A stretch of 64,000 nt of DNA from positions 186,001 to 250,000 of the forward strand of contig NZ_MOXD01000006.1 in the NCBI RefSeq assembly GCF_001976145.1, written 5' to 3'. The translations under genes and the position numbers were made by a program. This DNA is from Serratia oryzae (lineage in GTDB: Bacteria; Pseudomonadota; Gammaproteobacteria; Enterobacterales; Enterobacteriaceae). Shown here one piece after another: positions 51,102 to 60,730 of this stretch (within the stretch, counting starts at the first letter, position 1; each line of letters starts with the position of its first letter). The notes under the pieces were generated by a model that saw nothing but the letters and a program-made list of their open reading frames with translations, did no database searches and was not told where the DNA came from.

Positions 51102-51124
51102 AAAAACCCGCCAATAAGGCGGGT
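51102..51124 (-). terminator. Terminator downstream of the lipase gene
   Basis: On the minus strand ACCCGCC pairs with GGCGGGT around TTATT, followed by TTTTTA. It is 230 nt from the lipase stop, with a family C repeat in between. The remaining 50848-51101 gap upstream of dapB shows only promoter-like AT-rich sequence. Confidence 0.75.
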
Positions 51125-51302
51125 AATGCCGGTCAGTTAAACGCAAAACTTCATAATCGTGTGCAATTGCTAAAGGAATCGCCCCCTCTCCCCGTGGGAG
51201 AGGGCCGGGGTGAGGGGCTTGTAGTACGGTGTTCATCCCCTCACCCTAACCCTCTCCCCAAGGGAGAGGGAACTGGTTAGCCTTAACTGACAAGCATTAC
51301 CA
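51122..51302. repeat. MITE-like repeat family C, full-length copy
   Basis: The ends GGTAATGCCGGTCAGTTAA and TTAACTGACAAGCATTACC are inverted repeats with two mismatches. The interior matches the copy at 15617-15778 throughout. AAGGCGGGT occurs at 51116-51124 and again at 51305-51313, framing the element, but it is also an arm of the adjacent terminator, so it is not firm evidence of a target duplication. Confidence 0.85.
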
Positions 51303-51353
51303 AGAAGGCGGGTGGGTTATGCCAATCTAAAAATCAACTACGCTCGGCGATGG

Positions 51354-52643
51354 TTATGGAGCCGCAAGCCCCCGCACCATCTCAGCCTTTAACAGCTCCG
51401 CCAGCAATCCATGCGTTTTGGTGGTCGGGTGCATATTGTCCCAGAATACAAACGCCGCATTACTGTTCTTACAGGCCGTTTTCGCACTGGCCCCTGCCGC
51501 ATAGCTGAGCCCGCTTTGGGAAATATCCAGGCAGGTGTCCGTCTTATTCACAAAGCCGTATTTATCGCTATTTTCCAAGACCTGTTTAAACGCGTCATCC
51601 AGCTTCAGCGTATAGAACGTCGTTTGAGGATAGGTCGCATTGAGCTTAGCGATCAGCTTCTCGACCTGATCATTGAACAACACGCTGTTCTCTTTCAGCT
51701 TGGCCTTATCAGCCGCCGTCCACTTGGCAACGTTCGGGATAACTGAAAAATCTGGCAGCCGGAAAACCGCAACCTGCTTCGCCCCCAGTTGGGCCAGGCG
51801 ATCCAGTTGCGTGCTGTATTGCTCGATAACCTCGTTGGCGTTTTTCCCCCCGGTGATAAAGTCATTTCCGCCAAACAGCACGGTAAACAGCGTTTTGCCA
51901 ATATCGTAACCTTGGGTTCGAGCGGCGTAATCCTTGAACGAATCGACCTGCTTGCTGAATCCGTTGAAGAAGGGTTTCTCCCCGCTTTCCGCATTGCCCG
52001 TCGCCCACACGTAGCTTGGCAGATTCAATGCGTTAGCCAGGTGCTCATGCCAAAGCTTGCCATTAGAGAAATGGCCCAGTAACCAGGTGGTACTGTTCGG
52101 CACGGTACCGTATGAGCCGTTATAGACGTTGATGGTGTCACTCAGGCTGTCACCAAAAACCACCATACGATCAAGCTCCCGAGCACCCACCTTGATAACC
52201 GGCTGTTTAACCCCTTGGTTCCAGATCACATAGTAGTAGGACAGGGTGTAATCAGAGGCGTAAGGGATAACAATAGGGGAGTTGACCCCTGCTGCCGCCA
52301 AGGTGCTATGACACAAGTTCATCACCTCCCCATGCGCTGCTTCGGTATAGAACATGTTCGCCAGTGGCATTGAGTTATACCAATAGCCCTTCAGCTTCGC
52401 GTAGTCGCCCCCCACTTTCGCCCATAGCCAGGACGAGGAGGGATTACTGTCATCCTGGCCGCCCACTTTATAGACGCACTTTACATAGGTGGTGGTATCA
52501 CCGCCGAATACCCCCCTGGCTTGTTTGCTCGGGGCCTCGTACTGAGGTGGGGTAGACGTTGCCACAATACTGTCACTGGCAGCAAATGCGCCGCTTGATG
52601 TCATCATTGTGGCGAGCAGTGAATAAATCGCTATCTTTTTCAT
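51354..52643 (-). CDS. Secreted GDSL-family lipase/phospholipase (thermolabile haemolysin-like)
   Basis: SGNH/GDSL hydrolase of the phospholipase/lecithin-cholesterol acyltransferase type found in Vibrio and Aeromonas. The 429 residues have a signal peptide (1-21, ending GAFA), an N-terminal domain of about 130 residues, then the nucleophile block VVFGDSLSDTINVYNG (Ser near 170). GHFSNGKLWHEHLA, FGGNDF and the C-terminal catalytic FWDNMHPTTKTHG follow. ATG 52643 has GAGGAA 5 nt upstream. It occupies the place between ispH and dapB where E. coli has rihC. Export and activity are inferred from family and signal peptide. Confidence 0.9.
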   Translation of the reverse strand: MKKIAIYSLLATMMTSSGAFAASDSIVATSTPPQYEAPSKQARGVFGGDTTTYVKCVYKVGGQDDSNPSSSWLWAKVGGDYAKLKGYWYNSMPLANMFYTEAAHGEVMNLCHSTLAAAGVNSPIVIPYASDYTLSYYYVIWNQGVKQPVIKVGARELDRMVVFGDSLSDTINVYNGSYGTVPNSTTWLLGHFSNGKLWHEHLANALNLPSYVWATGNAESGEKPFFNGFSKQVDSFKDYAARTQGYDIGKTLFTVLFGGNDFITGGKNANEVIEQYSTQLDRLAQLGAKQVAVFRLPDFSVIPNVAKWTAADKAKLKENSVLFNDQVEKLIAKLNATYPQTTFYTLKLDDAFKQVLENSDKYGFVNKTDTCLDISQSGLSYAAGASAKTACKNSNAAFVFWDNMHPTTKTHGLLAELLKAEMVRGLAAP

Positions 52644-52710
52644 TGTGTTCCTCATCATTTCGTTAAGTTTTTGGGTTGTGGATACAAGGTTGTCGCAAGA
52701 CGCTAGGGTC

Positions 52711-52780
52711 AAAAAAACCCGGGCTTATACCGGGCTGATGACTTCGCTTTCAACGCTTAACCACCACTTAATCCTCCTTT
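52711..52780 (-). promoter_or_regulatory. Five-codon leader ORF plus terminator ahead of the lipase gene
   Basis: On the minus strand AAAGGAGGAT (52780-52771) precedes GTG 52767, followed by GTG GTT AAG CGT and stop TGA (52752-52750). Then comes a terminator: CCCGG pairs with CCGGG and is followed by seven T residues (52717-52711). The lipase ATG lies 68 nt further on. The order ribosome site, mini-ORF, terminator, gene is that of a leader attenuator, or the end of an independent small RNA. The upstream 52790-52920 has further dyads but no recognisable family. Function is unproven. Confidence 0.45.
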
Positions 52781-52923
52781 GCAGGTAGGTGCCGCTATCC
52801 CACTCCCTCGGTGCTAGCTACAGCGCCCTCTGCCAGATAAATCTTACGTCAGCGCCCCCAGAGCCTTCACCGGGTTGCGGTAGTGTGGTCGGCAACAGAA
52901 CCTGTCTTGTCTGTTAGCGTGCA

Positions 52924-52949
52924 TAAAAAAAGCGCCACGAATGGCGCTT
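52924..52949 (-). terminator. Second intrinsic terminator downstream of ispH
   Basis: AAGCGCC pairs with GGCGCTT and is followed by TTTTTTT on the minus strand. With the terminator at 52985-53012 it forms a tandem pair. Confidence 0.8.
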
Positions 52950-52984
52950 AGTAAGCTCAGTAACGGGTCTGGCAGACCCCTAAC

Positions 52985-53012
52985 GAAAAACGGGAAGCCC
53001 TTGGCTTCCCGT
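52985..53012 (-). terminator. Terminator of the ribF-ileS-lspA-fkpB-ispH operon
   Basis: ACGGGAAGCC pairs with GGCTTCCCGT and is followed by TTTTCG on the minus strand, 21 nt after the ispH stop. Confidence 0.88.
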
Positions 53013-53033
53013 GATGATGCGGTGTTTAATCGC

Positions 53034-53987
53034 TTATTCGATCTGCTTGATGTCTACCCGCAGCTCTTTTGGCACTTCAAACACGATGTTCTCTTCGCGG
53101 CCGCTGATCTCATGAACATCCTGACCACCCAATGTCTTCAAGCGGCTGATCACATCCTGAACCAGCACGTCTGGCGCCGAGGCCCCAGCGGTGACGCCAA
53201 TGCTGCTGGCATCTTTCAACCAAGACTCTTGGATGTCCGCCGCCGAATCAATCAGGTAAGCGGGTTTACCGACGCGCTGCGCCAATTCGGCCAGGCGGTT
53301 TGAATTGGAGGAGTTTTTTGATCCGACCACCAGTACCACATCGGCATCCCCCGCCAGATTGCGTACGGCTTCCTGGCGGTTAGTGGTGGCATAGCAGATA
53401 TCATCCTTACGCGGCCCGATGATATTCGGGAAGCGCTTGCGCAGCGCATCGATCACCTCGGAAGTATCATCCACCGACAGCGTGGTCTGCGTCATAAAGC
53501 ACAGGTTACCTTCGTTCTTCACCTGCAGCTTCCAGACATCTTCAGGCGACTCTACCAAGTACATGCCTCCTTTCGGGTTGCTGTACTGGCCCATGGTGCC
53601 CTCCACTTCCGGGTGCCCGGCGTGACCAATCAGGATCGCTTCCGTGCCCTTACGGCTGGCACGAGCCACTTCCATATGCACTTTGGTCACCAGCGGACAG
53701 GTGGCGTCGAACAGCATAGTCAGTTCGCGGGCTTTCGCTTCGGCACGCACCGCCTGAGACACTCCGTGCGCAGAGAAGATCAGGATCGAACCGTCCGGCA
53801 CTTCAGAGATCTCTTCAATAAACACCGCGCCGCGTTCGCGCAGGCTGTCTACCACATAGCGGTTGTGCACCACTTCGTGACGCACATAGATAGGTGCGCC
53901 GTAAATCTCCAGCGCACGCTCCACAATGCTGATCGCACGATCAACCCCTGCGCAAAAACCGCGTGGGTTAGCCAGCAATATTTGCAT
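53034..53987 (-). CDS. ispH: 4-hydroxy-3-methylbut-2-enyl diphosphate reductase
   Basis: Iron-sulfur enzyme of the last step of the MEP isoprenoid pathway, yielding IPP and DMAPP. The 317 residues (E. coli 316) keep the three cluster Cys: GFCAGV (C12), DATCPLV and DDICYATT. Also present are VRHEVVHN and HGVSQAV. ATG 53987 is the family start; the frame is open to 54191 within fkpB. It overlaps fkpB by 20 nt. Confidence 0.97.
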   Translation of the reverse strand: MQILLANPRGFCAGVDRAISIVERALEIYGAPIYVRHEVVHNRYVVDSLRERGAVFIEEISEVPDGSILIFSAHGVSQAVRAEAKARELTMLFDATCPLVTKVHMEVARASRKGTEAILIGHAGHPEVEGTMGQYSNPKGGMYLVESPEDVWKLQVKNEGNLCFMTQTTLSVDDTSEVIDALRKRFPNIIGPRKDDICYATTNRQEAVRNLAGDADVVLVVGSKNSSNSNRLAELAQRVGKPAYLIDSAADIQESWLKDASSIGVTAGASAPDVLVQDVISRLKTLGGQDVHEISGREENIVFEVPKELRVDIKQIE

Positions 53988-54444
53988 GCGTTGCCTCCTG
54001 CTGCGGCTGCGGGTCAATCTCCAGCACTTCAATATCGAAGGTGACCGGATGCCCCGCCAACGGATGGTTGAAATCCACGGTGATGGAATCTTCCGCCACT
54101 TCACGCACAACGCCGGGCATTTCGCTGCCGTCGATGGCGCTAAACAGCATGATGGTCCCCACCTCCGGCACGCCGGTTTCGGCAAAGTCACGGCGCGAGA
54201 AAAACTGGATCAGATCCGGGTTCTCGATACCGAATGCCGCTTCCGGTTGCAGGGTGAAAGCGCACTTGTCACCGGCCCGCAGACCCAGCAGTTGCTGCTC
54301 CAGAGGTGCCGACAGGCTGCCATCCCCCAGGCGAAACAGCGCCGGTTTGCCATTACCGCGAGTGGATTCTGCGGTCGAACCGTCCGCCAGTTTCAGCGTA
54401 AAATGCACCAGTACCGCGCTGTTACTGCTAACCTGAACCGTCAT
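53968..54444 (-). CDS. fkpB: FKBP-type peptidyl-prolyl isomerase FkpB (SlpA)
   Basis: SlyD-like cytoplasmic prolyl isomerase/chaperone. The 158 residues contain [34 protein letters not shown]-type opening, the inserted-flap segment near 70-120 and [21 protein letters not shown] at the C-terminus. E. coli FkpB has 149; the extra tail arises because the frame runs into ispH. ATG 54444 follows AAGGTAAG; it lies 1 nt after the lspA stop. Confidence 0.95.
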   Translation of the reverse strand: MTVQVSSNSAVLVHFTLKLADGSTAESTRGNGKPALFRLGDGSLSAPLEQQLLGLRAGDKCAFTLQPEAAFGIENPDLIQFFSRRDFAETGVPEVGTIMLFSAIDGSEMPGVVREVAEDSITVDFNHPLAGHPVTFDIEVLEIDPQPQQEATHANIAG

Positions 54445-54445
54445 A

Positions 54446-54952
54446 TTACTTACCTTCACTCTTCACGCGTTTCTTCGCCGGCAGAAAACCTTCCAGCACA
54501 ATCATCGCTGCCCCGACGCAGATAAAGCTGTCTGCCAGGTTAAAGGTCGGGTAGTGCCAGTTGCCGATGTAGAAGTCGATAAAGTCGACAACAAAACCGT
54601 GCCACAGACGATCAAACAGGTTGCCGAGCGCCCCACCAATAATAAAGGCGTAGGCAATATTGCTCAGCTTCTGCTGCGCGCTGTTGCGATACATCATCAC
54701 CAGCAGCACTACCACGATCGCGATAGCAATACCGGCGAAGAACCAGCGCTGCCAGCCGCCATGATCCGCCAGGAAACTGAACGCCGCACCATAGTTACGC
54801 GCATAGTACAGGTTGAATGAGGGGAACAACGGCTGGGTCTGGCCCAGCACGAAGTTATTCAGGATCCACTGTTTGCTGGCAAGATCCAGCGCCAGCACTA
54901 CCACTACCAGCCACAGCCAGCGCAAGCCGGTCGAACTTATCGGTCTACTCAT
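54446..54952 (-). CDS. lspA: Prolipoprotein signal peptidase (signal peptidase II)
   Basis: Inner-membrane aspartyl protease that cleaves diacylglyceryl-prolipoproteins. The 168 residues (E. coli 164) have four hydrophobic helices and both catalytic Asp regions, [14 protein letters not shown] and [14 protein letters not shown] 54952 ([12 protein letters not shown]) aligns with the family; ATG 54967, which overlaps the ileS stop in TGATG, is a possible alternative start. Confidence 0.96.
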   Translation of the reverse strand: MSRPISSTGLRWLWLVVVVLALDLASKQWILNNFVLGQTQPLFPSFNLYYARNYGAAFSFLADHGGWQRWFFAGIAIAIVVVLLVMMYRNSAQQKLSNIAYAFIIGGALGNLFDRLWHGFVVDFIDFYIGNWHYPTFNLADSFICVGAAMIVLEGFLPAKKRVKSEGK

Positions 54953-54966
54953 CAGGCGCTCATTCA

Positions 54967-57783
54967 TCAGGCGTAGTTGCGTTTTTCACCGTCACCGGCG
55001 ACGTTAGTGACACAGCGGCCACAGAGTTCTGCATGTTCTGCAACCTGACCGATGTCGGTGGTGTAGTGCCAGCAACGCGGGCATTTCTCACCGTCAGCGG
55101 TGCTGAAGGCAATTTTCAGCCCTTTTATCAGTTCGCTTGGCTGTGCATCCGCTGGCGCATCGGCCAATGGTGCCACCGCGGCGGCAGAGGTCAGCAGCAC
55201 AAAACGCAGTTCATCCTGCAGGCTGTTGAGGCGTGCCGCCAGTTCGTTATCCGCATACAGAGTGACTGCGGCTTCCAGCGAACCGCCAATGCGTTTGTCC
55301 GCACGCGCCTGCTCCAGCACCTTGTTGACTTCACCACGCACTTTCAGCAGTTCTTCCCAGAAGGCGTCGTTCATGCTTTCACCTTCGGCCAGCCCGAACA
55401 GCCCGCTGTACCACTCTTCGGTGAAGACATACTGCGCACGCTTGCCCGGCAGGAAGCTCCAGATCTCATCAGCGGTGAAGGACATGATCGGTGCCATCCA
55501 ACGCACCAGCGCTTCGGCAATGTGGAACAGCGCAGTCTGGCAGCTACGGCGAGCGACGCTGTCGCTTTTCGCGGTGTACTGACGATCTTTGATGATGTCC
55601 AGATAGAAGGAACCCATCTCAACCGAGCAGAACTGCATCAGGCGCTGCACCACTTCATGGAAATCGTAGTTGGCATATGCCTGTTCGATATCCTGCTGTG
55701 CCGCCAATGCACGCCCCACCGCCCAGCGATCCAGCACCACCATCTCTTCCGCAGCCACGCTGTCGGTGCTGGGATCAAACCCGTTCAGGTTCGCCAGCAG
55801 GAAACGCGCGGTGTTACGGATACGGCGATAGGAATCGGCGGCACGCTTGAGGATCTCGTCGGAAACCGCGATCTCACCGGTGTAGTCGGTAGAGGCCACC
55901 CACAGGCGCAGAATGTCGCCACCCAGCTTGTTCATCACGTCCTGCGGGCTGACGGTGTTGCCGATGGATTTGGACATCTTGCGGCCCTGACCATCGACGG
56001 TGAAACCGTGGGTCAACACTTCTTTATAAGGTGCCTTGCCTTTCATGGCGGTCGAGATCATCAATGATGACATAAACCAGCCGCGATGCTGGTCAGAACC
56101 TTCCAGGTACATGTCGGCCCCGTGGCCGTTGAACTCAGGGCGCACATCCACGACCGAAGAATGGGTTGAACCAGAGTCAAACCACACGTCCAGCGTGTCT
56201 GGCACTTTTACGTAGTCGGCCGCTTCGGCACCGAGAATATCGGCAGCGTCCAGATCCCACCACGCCTGAATGCCATCCTGCTCAACGCGTTTCGCCACTT
56301 CTTCCATCAGCTCAACGCTGCGTGGATGAAGTTGCTCGGTGTCTTTGTGCACGAACAGCGACATAGGCACACCCCAGGTACGCTGACGCGAGATACACCA
56401 GTCCGGGCGGTTAGCTACCATCATTTCAATGCGCGCCTGGCCCCAATCTGGGATCCACTTCACGCCTTTGATCTCGGCCAGCGACTGCTGACGCAAGCCT
56501 TTCTGATCCATGCTGACGAACCATTGCGGCGTGGCACGGAAGATGATCGGCGTTTTGTGACGCCAGCAGCACGGGTAGCTATGCAGCAATTTCTCAACGT
56601 GTAGCAACCCGCCTTTTTCACGCAGCAGCTCAACGATCAGATCGTTGGCTTTGAACACGAACTTACCATCCAGCGACGGGTAGGTGCCCGGCAGATAGCA
56701 GCCGTTCGGGCCGACCGGGTTAGCCACTTCCAGGCCATATTTCTGACCGATGACAAAGTCGTCCGGGCCGTGGCCTGGCGCCGTGTGCACCGCACCGGTA
56801 CCGGCATCCAGCGTGACGTGATCCCCCAGGATCGCCGGCACGTCAAAGCCCATAAACGGATGGGTGAAACGCATCAGTTCCAGATCGGCACCTTTGCAGT
56901 CGCCCAGCACTGCCCAATGGGTAATACCAACGCGCTTCATCACGCTTTCAACCAGATCCGCCGCCAGGATCAGGCATTGGCCTTCTACCTGCACCAGTTG
57001 GTAAGCAGATTCCGGGTTGAGCGAGATCGCGCGGTTAGCTGGCAATGTCCAAGGGGTCGTGGTCCAGATCACCAGGGAGATCGGGCCATTAACGCTGTGC
57101 ACACCAAATTTGGCCGCAACCGCCGCCGCATCCACCGCGTGGAACGTCACGTCGATCGACGGGGAAGTTTTGTCGTAATACTCCACTTCCGCTTCCGCCA
57201 AGGATGAACCACAGTCGGTACACCAGTGTACCGGCTTGGCACCCTTCAGCAGGTGGCCGTTGCTGATGATCTTGCCCAGCGCGCGAATGATGTTGGCTTC
57301 GGTTTTGAAGTCCATGGTCAGGTACGGATGTTCCCAATCCCCCAGGACTCCCATACGGATAAAGTCTTTCTTCTGGCCTTCAATCTGTTCGGCCGCATAC
57401 TCACGGCACTTCTGGCGGAATTCCGCCGGGGTCAGTTTCTCGCCCGGTTTGCCATACAGTTGCTCAACTTTCAGTTCGATCGGCAAGCCGTGGCAGTCCC
57501 AACCCGGAACGTAAGGTGAATCTAAGCCGGCCATCCCTTTAGATTTGACAATAATGTCTTTCAGGATCTTGTTTACCGAGTGACCAATATGAAGGCTGCC
57601 ATTCGCATACGGAGGGCCATCATGCAAAATAAAGGATTTCTTGCCCTTTTTGGCAGCACGAATCATCCCGTACAGATCCTGTTCATACCAACGGGCAAGC
57701 ATGTCAGGTTCGCGCTTGGCGAGATCGCCACGCATCGGGAACCCTGTTTCCGGCAAGTTCAGGGTATTCTTGTAGTCACTCAT
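54967..57783 (-). CDS. ileS: Isoleucyl-tRNA synthetase
   Basis: Class I synthetase charging tRNA-Ile, with an editing domain against valine. The 938 residues equal the E. coli length. The HIGH motif is in [11 protein letters not shown] near residue 64, the editing domain (about 200-400) has [13 protein letters not shown], and KMSKS lies in [11 protein letters not shown] near 602. The C-terminal Zn site is CPRCWHY with CGRC. ATG 57783 matches the family start MSDYK; the preceding 45 nt are in frame but not conserved. Confidence 0.98.
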   Translation of the reverse strand: MSDYKNTLNLPETGFPMRGDLAKREPDMLARWYEQDLYGMIRAAKKGKKSFILHDGPPYANGSLHIGHSVNKILKDIIVKSKGMAGLDSPYVPGWDCHGLPIELKVEQLYGKPGEKLTPAEFRQKCREYAAEQIEGQKKDFIRMGVLGDWEHPYLTMDFKTEANIIRALGKIISNGHLLKGAKPVHWCTDCGSSLAEAEVEYYDKTSPSIDVTFHAVDAAAVAAKFGVHSVNGPISLVIWTTTPWTLPANRAISLNPESAYQLVQVEGQCLILAADLVESVMKRVGITHWAVLGDCKGADLELMRFTHPFMGFDVPAILGDHVTLDAGTGAVHTAPGHGPDDFVIGQKYGLEVANPVGPNGCYLPGTYPSLDGKFVFKANDLIVELLREKGGLLHVEKLLHSYPCCWRHKTPIIFRATPQWFVSMDQKGLRQQSLAEIKGVKWIPDWGQARIEMMVANRPDWCISRQRTWGVPMSLFVHKDTEQLHPRSVELMEEVAKRVEQDGIQAWWDLDAADILGAEAADYVKVPDTLDVWFDSGSTHSSVVDVRPEFNGHGADMYLEGSDQHRGWFMSSLMISTAMKGKAPYKEVLTHGFTVDGQGRKMSKSIGNTVSPQDVMNKLGGDILRLWVASTDYTGEIAVSDEILKRAADSYRRIRNTARFLLANLNGFDPSTDSVAAEEMVVLDRWAVGRALAAQQDIEQAYANYDFHEVVQRLMQFCSVEMGSFYLDIIKDRQYTAKSDSVARRSCQTALFHIAEALVRWMAPIMSFTADEIWSFLPGKRAQYVFTEEWYSGLFGLAEGESMNDAFWEELLKVRGEVNKVLEQARADKRIGGSLEAAVTLYADNELAARLNSLQDELRFVLLTSAAAVAPLADAPADAQPSELIKGLKIAFSTADGEKCPRCWHYTTDIGQVAEHAELCGRCVTNVAGDGEKRNYA

Positions 57784-57808
57784 TAGATTCTCGGTTCCGT
57801 TTTCGGCT

Positions 57809-57937
57809 ATATACCCGTCATACTTCAAGTTGCAGGTGCGTTGGCTCTGTTACTCGGCCCATCCATGGGCCTCTCCCCTTCGGGGCCGCTGTAAGCAGCG
57901 TTGCCGCCTTCCTGCAACTCAAATTATTTAGGGTATA
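57809..57937. repeat. Palindromic intergenic repeat, family A, copy 2
   Basis: Ends are TATACCCGTCATACTTCAAG and AAATTATTTAGGGTATA, with inner TTGCAGG/CCTGCAA and a CCCCTTCGGGG hairpin. It fills the ribF-ileS gap and must be transcribed if those genes form one operon as in E. coli. The copy at 727-869 is its relative. Confidence 0.88.
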
Positions 57938-57941
57938 GACA

Positions 57942-58880
57942 TTAAATCGGTGTCTGTAGCCCGAAGAATTTCCGGGCCGTCACCACATCATTGGCGATTT
58001 GCTGCTTCAGCGCATCGAGCGAAGCAAAACGCTGTTCATTGCGCAATTTCGCGCTGAGCACCACGTCAATATGGCGCCCATAAAGATCCATTGTGACATC
58101 CAACAGATGGACTTCCAGTTGCTGACGCACGCCAGCAACGGTTGGCCGCGTGCCAATATTGGCGACACCCGGCAGTGGTTCAGGGCCAAGACCGTAAACA
58201 TCGACCGCATAGACACCCTTTACCGGTGCCACCAGGCGCTTGAGCGGCAGGTTGGCGGTGGGGAAACCGATGGTGCGCCCCAGTTCATCGCCATGCACTA
58301 CGCGGCCTGAAATGCTATAAGGGTGACCAAGCAGCGTTTCGGCAAGCGCGAGATCGTCATCACGCAGCGCATTGCGGATCGCCGTGCTGCTGATACGCAG
58401 TTCCCCTTCACGAAAGGTTGGCGTACTCATCACCGCAAAACCGTACTCTTCCCCGGCTTTCTGCAGCAAGGTGAAATCACCTATACGGCCAGCGCCAAAG
58501 CGGAAGTCATCCCCCACCATCAGGAATTGCACGCCCAGTTTTTCCACCAGCAGTTCGGCGACAAACGCCTGCGCGGTATTGGCGGCAAAACGGGGATCAA
58601 ACTTGACGCACAGCAGGTAATCTACCCCGGCCTGCGCCAAATATTTCGCCTTGTCACGCAAACGCGTGAGGCGTGCAGGAGCCTTGTCAGCGGCAAACAG
58701 TTCCAGTGGCTGCGGCTCAAAGATCATGACCATCACCGGCAGCCCGAGGCGTTGCCCCTCATGCTTCAACTGTTCCAACAGCGCCTTGTGACCACGGTGT
58801 ACGCCGTCAAAGTTGCCGATGGTGAGCACGCAACCATGGTGGCGTGCACGGATATTATGGATGCCGCGAATTAGCTGCAT
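57942..58880 (-). CDS. ribF: Bifunctional riboflavin kinase/FMN adenylyltransferase
   Basis: Converts riboflavin to FMN and FMN to FAD. The 312 residues (E. coli 313) have the N-terminal adenylyltransferase motif IGNFDGVHRGHKALL near residue 22, VGDDFRFGAGR, and the C-terminal kinase domain with GRVVHGDELGRTIGFPTAN. First gene of the ribF-ileS-lspA-fkpB-ispH cluster. Divergent from rpsT, as in E. coli. Confidence 0.97.
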   Translation of the reverse strand: MQLIRGIHNIRARHHGCVLTIGNFDGVHRGHKALLEQLKHEGQRLGLPVMVMIFEPQPLELFAADKAPARLTRLRDKAKYLAQAGVDYLLCVKFDPRFAANTAQAFVAELLVEKLGVQFLMVGDDFRFGAGRIGDFTLLQKAGEEYGFAVMSTPTFREGELRISSTAIRNALRDDDLALAETLLGHPYSISGRVVHGDELGRTIGFPTANLPLKRLVAPVKGVYAVDVYGLGPEPLPGVANIGTRPTVAGVRQQLEVHLLDVTMDLYGRHIDVVLSAKLRNEQRFASLDALKQQIANDVVTARKFFGLQTPI

Positions 58881-59240
58881 AGCTGGCTCAAAACAATGGA
58901 AATCGGCGGATTATACCTTGTACAGCGGTTAAGGTTAACCAGCGATTGTTTCCTGTGAGATAGATAGTCATACCATACCCGAGGAAAATCGCCTTAACCA
59001 CCGTTTATCCTGCGCAATGCGTGGTATATTAGCCAACTGATATCAAGCCTGCCTTCCGGCAGCCGCTTGAAAGACGGGGGATAATCCATGACCGCCAGCC
59101 GCTTGCAGAGTGTGATGTAAATCACTGGGCGATTTTTCTCGCGAAACACTGTATTCCCATGGCCGAAGCTGGTAAAATCCTGCGCCATCACAACGTAGCA
59201 AGTGCCGCCCGTACAAACGGCGCTTATTTGCACAAATCCA

Positions 59241-59269
59241 TTGACAAACGAAGGCTAAAAGGGCATATT
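59241..59269 (+). promoter_or_regulatory. Sigma-70 promoter of rpsT; 58881-59317 otherwise without a gene
   Basis: TTGACA (59241-59246) and CATATT (59264-59269) are separated by 17 nt, placing the start about 40 nt before the rpsT initiation codon. The remainder of the ribF-rpsT gap (58881-59240) contains no supported gene; it should hold the ribF promoter and a second rpsT promoter. Confidence 0.7.
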
Positions 59270-59317
59270 CCTCGGCCTTTGAATTGTCCTCAATAGAATA
59301 TATTTGGGAGTTGGACC

Positions 59318-59581
59318 TTGGCTAATATCAAATCAGCTAAGAAACGCGCCATACAGTCTGAGAAACGCCGCAAGCATAACGCTAGCCGTCGCTCAATGGT
59401 GCGTACCTTTATCAAGAAGGTAGACGCAGCTATCGCATCTGGCGACAAAGAAGCAGCACAAAACGCATTCCTCGTAATGCAACCACTTGTGGATCGTCAG
59501 GCAGCTAAAGGCCTGATCCATAAGAACAAAGCAGCACGCCATAAGTCAAACCTGACTGCGCGCATCAACGCAATGCAATAA
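59318..59581 (+). CDS. rpsT: 30S ribosomal protein S20
   Basis: Ribosomal protein that binds 16S rRNA early in 30S assembly. The 87 residues equal the E. coli length: [20 protein letters not shown]-type basic start and [10 protein letters not shown] end. The start is TTG 59318 with GGGAG upstream, as in E. coli, where the weak codon is part of autogenous translational control. Monocistronic with its own terminator. Confidence 0.97.
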   Translation: MANIKSAKKRAIQSEKRRKHNASRRSMVRTFIKKVDAAIASGDKEAAQNAFLVMQPLVDRQAAKGLIHKNKAARHKSNLTARINAMQ

Positions 59582-59602
59582 GCTTTACGTTGTCTGCTTG
59601 TT

Positions 59603-59630
59603 AAAAAAACCTGCTTCGGCAGGTTTTTTT
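59603..59630 (+). terminator. Terminator of rpsT (bidirectional with nhaR)
   Basis: ACCTGC pairs with GCAGGT around a TTCG tetraloop, flanked by A and T runs on either side, so it works in both directions. Confidence 0.92.
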
Positions 59631-59647
59631 ACACCCATAATCTGCCG

Positions 59648-60547
59648 CTAGAGAGCAAACAGCGCCGAGAAGTCTTTGTTGCACACCCGCTGCACCGCCG
59701 GGTGCTGGATCATACGTTCAGCGAAAATGATGTAGTACTCTTCCTGCACGCTGTCGATCCGCCCAATCTCCACCACGTTATCATCGTTATAGGTATCCTG
59801 CGCATACAGCGTGGGGGCAACGAAGATCGCGTTGTGGTACAAACCAAAAGCCTTCATCAATGCCGCATCGTCAAACTCCCCGAGTATTTCTACTTTAATC
59901 CCCTGAGTGTTGAACCAGTTGAGCAGTTTGCGTCCTAACATCGAACGCCGCCCCGGGATCAGCAAACGCCGCTGCTCCAGGCAGGCCGGGAACGGCAGAT
60001 CCGGCACCGGTTGTTGACAGAAGAAGCTGATACCGCACTCCCCCAGCTTCAGAGAGAACAAGCCTTCCTGCTGGCTGGAGTCTACCGGGCAATCCGACAG
60101 GATCATATCCAACTTGTGTTGGCTCAGTTGCTCAAGCAGCATCTCATGCGTTGACTCAAAACAGCGCAGATGAATTTGTTCGTTATCCACCACCACCGCC
60201 GTTTCCAATACCTGGCTGACCAAGCGTTTGGACAAGGCATCAGCTACGCCAACGTCAAACAGCAGGTTAGATTCCTTGCGATAGTTGACGATATCCAGCA
60301 TTTCCTGGCTGAGCATAAACATTTTATCGGCATAGCGGAAAACCAGTTGCCCCAGTTCAGAAGGCACCAGCCCGCGCCCTTGGCGTTTAAACAATTTACC
60401 GTTAAGCCGCTCTTCCAACGCTTTGATTTGGCCAGTAATCGTCTGTGGGGTAAGGAACAATGCCTCTGCAGCGCCCACCACCGATCCTGCTTTACAAACC
60501 TGCCAAAAGTAATACAGGTGATTAAAATTGATATGTGACATTCTCAC
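59648..60547 (-). CDS. nhaR: NhaR, LysR-family activator of nhaA
   Basis: Na+-responsive activator of nhaA. The 299 residues match E. coli NhaR (301 aa), with the N-terminal winged helix ([27 protein letters not shown]) and the effector-domain [19 protein letters not shown] 60547 has AAGGAG 8 nt upstream and gives VRMSHINFN, parallel to E. coli MSMSHINYN; ATG 60541 is the alternative. It follows nhaA on the same strand. Confidence 0.95.
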   Translation of the reverse strand: MRMSHINFNHLYYFWQVCKAGSVVGAAEALFLTPQTITGQIKALEERLNGKLFKRQGRGLVPSELGQLVFRYADKMFMLSQEMLDIVNYRKESNLLFDVGVADALSKRLVSQVLETAVVVDNEQIHLRCFESTHEMLLEQLSQHKLDMILSDCPVDSSQQEGLFSLKLGECGISFFCQQPVPDLPFPACLEQRRLLIPGRRSMLGRKLLNWFNTQGIKVEILGEFDDAALMKAFGLYHNAIFVAPTLYAQDTYNDDNVVEIGRIDSVQEEYYIIFAERMIQHPAVQRVCNKDFSALFAL

Positions 60548-60646
60548 GAGGTGTTCTCCTTGGGCTGCTCTTTGGCACACGTTCTGCCATGATGAGCGAC
60601 AGCTTCCCTTTGCTTTATTTAAGACAACACAAAGTTATAAATAGCC

Positions 60647-60678
60647 GGGGCAGCACCGTGCTCATACGGTGCTGCCCC
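60647..60678. terminator. Strong hairpin between nhaA and nhaR
   Basis: GGGGCAGCACCGT pairs perfectly with ACGGTGCTGCCCC around GCTCAT. No U-run follows on the minus strand, so readthrough from nhaA to nhaR is possible. Confidence 0.5.
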
Positions 60679-60730
60679 TACATGACGCTATTGTAATTCC
60701 TCAACATCCTTGAGAGATAACCCTAAAAAG

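Noticed and set aside
51116-51313. 9-bp AAGGCGGGT target duplication around the family C repeat
   Set aside because: One copy is an arm of the lipase terminator, and the distances to the element ends are unequal, so chance or terminator duplication is as likely.
58994-59233. 79-codon minus-strand frame in the ribF-rpsT gap
   Set aside because: It shows no recognisable domain, has no ribosome site, and overlies the rpsT promoter region.
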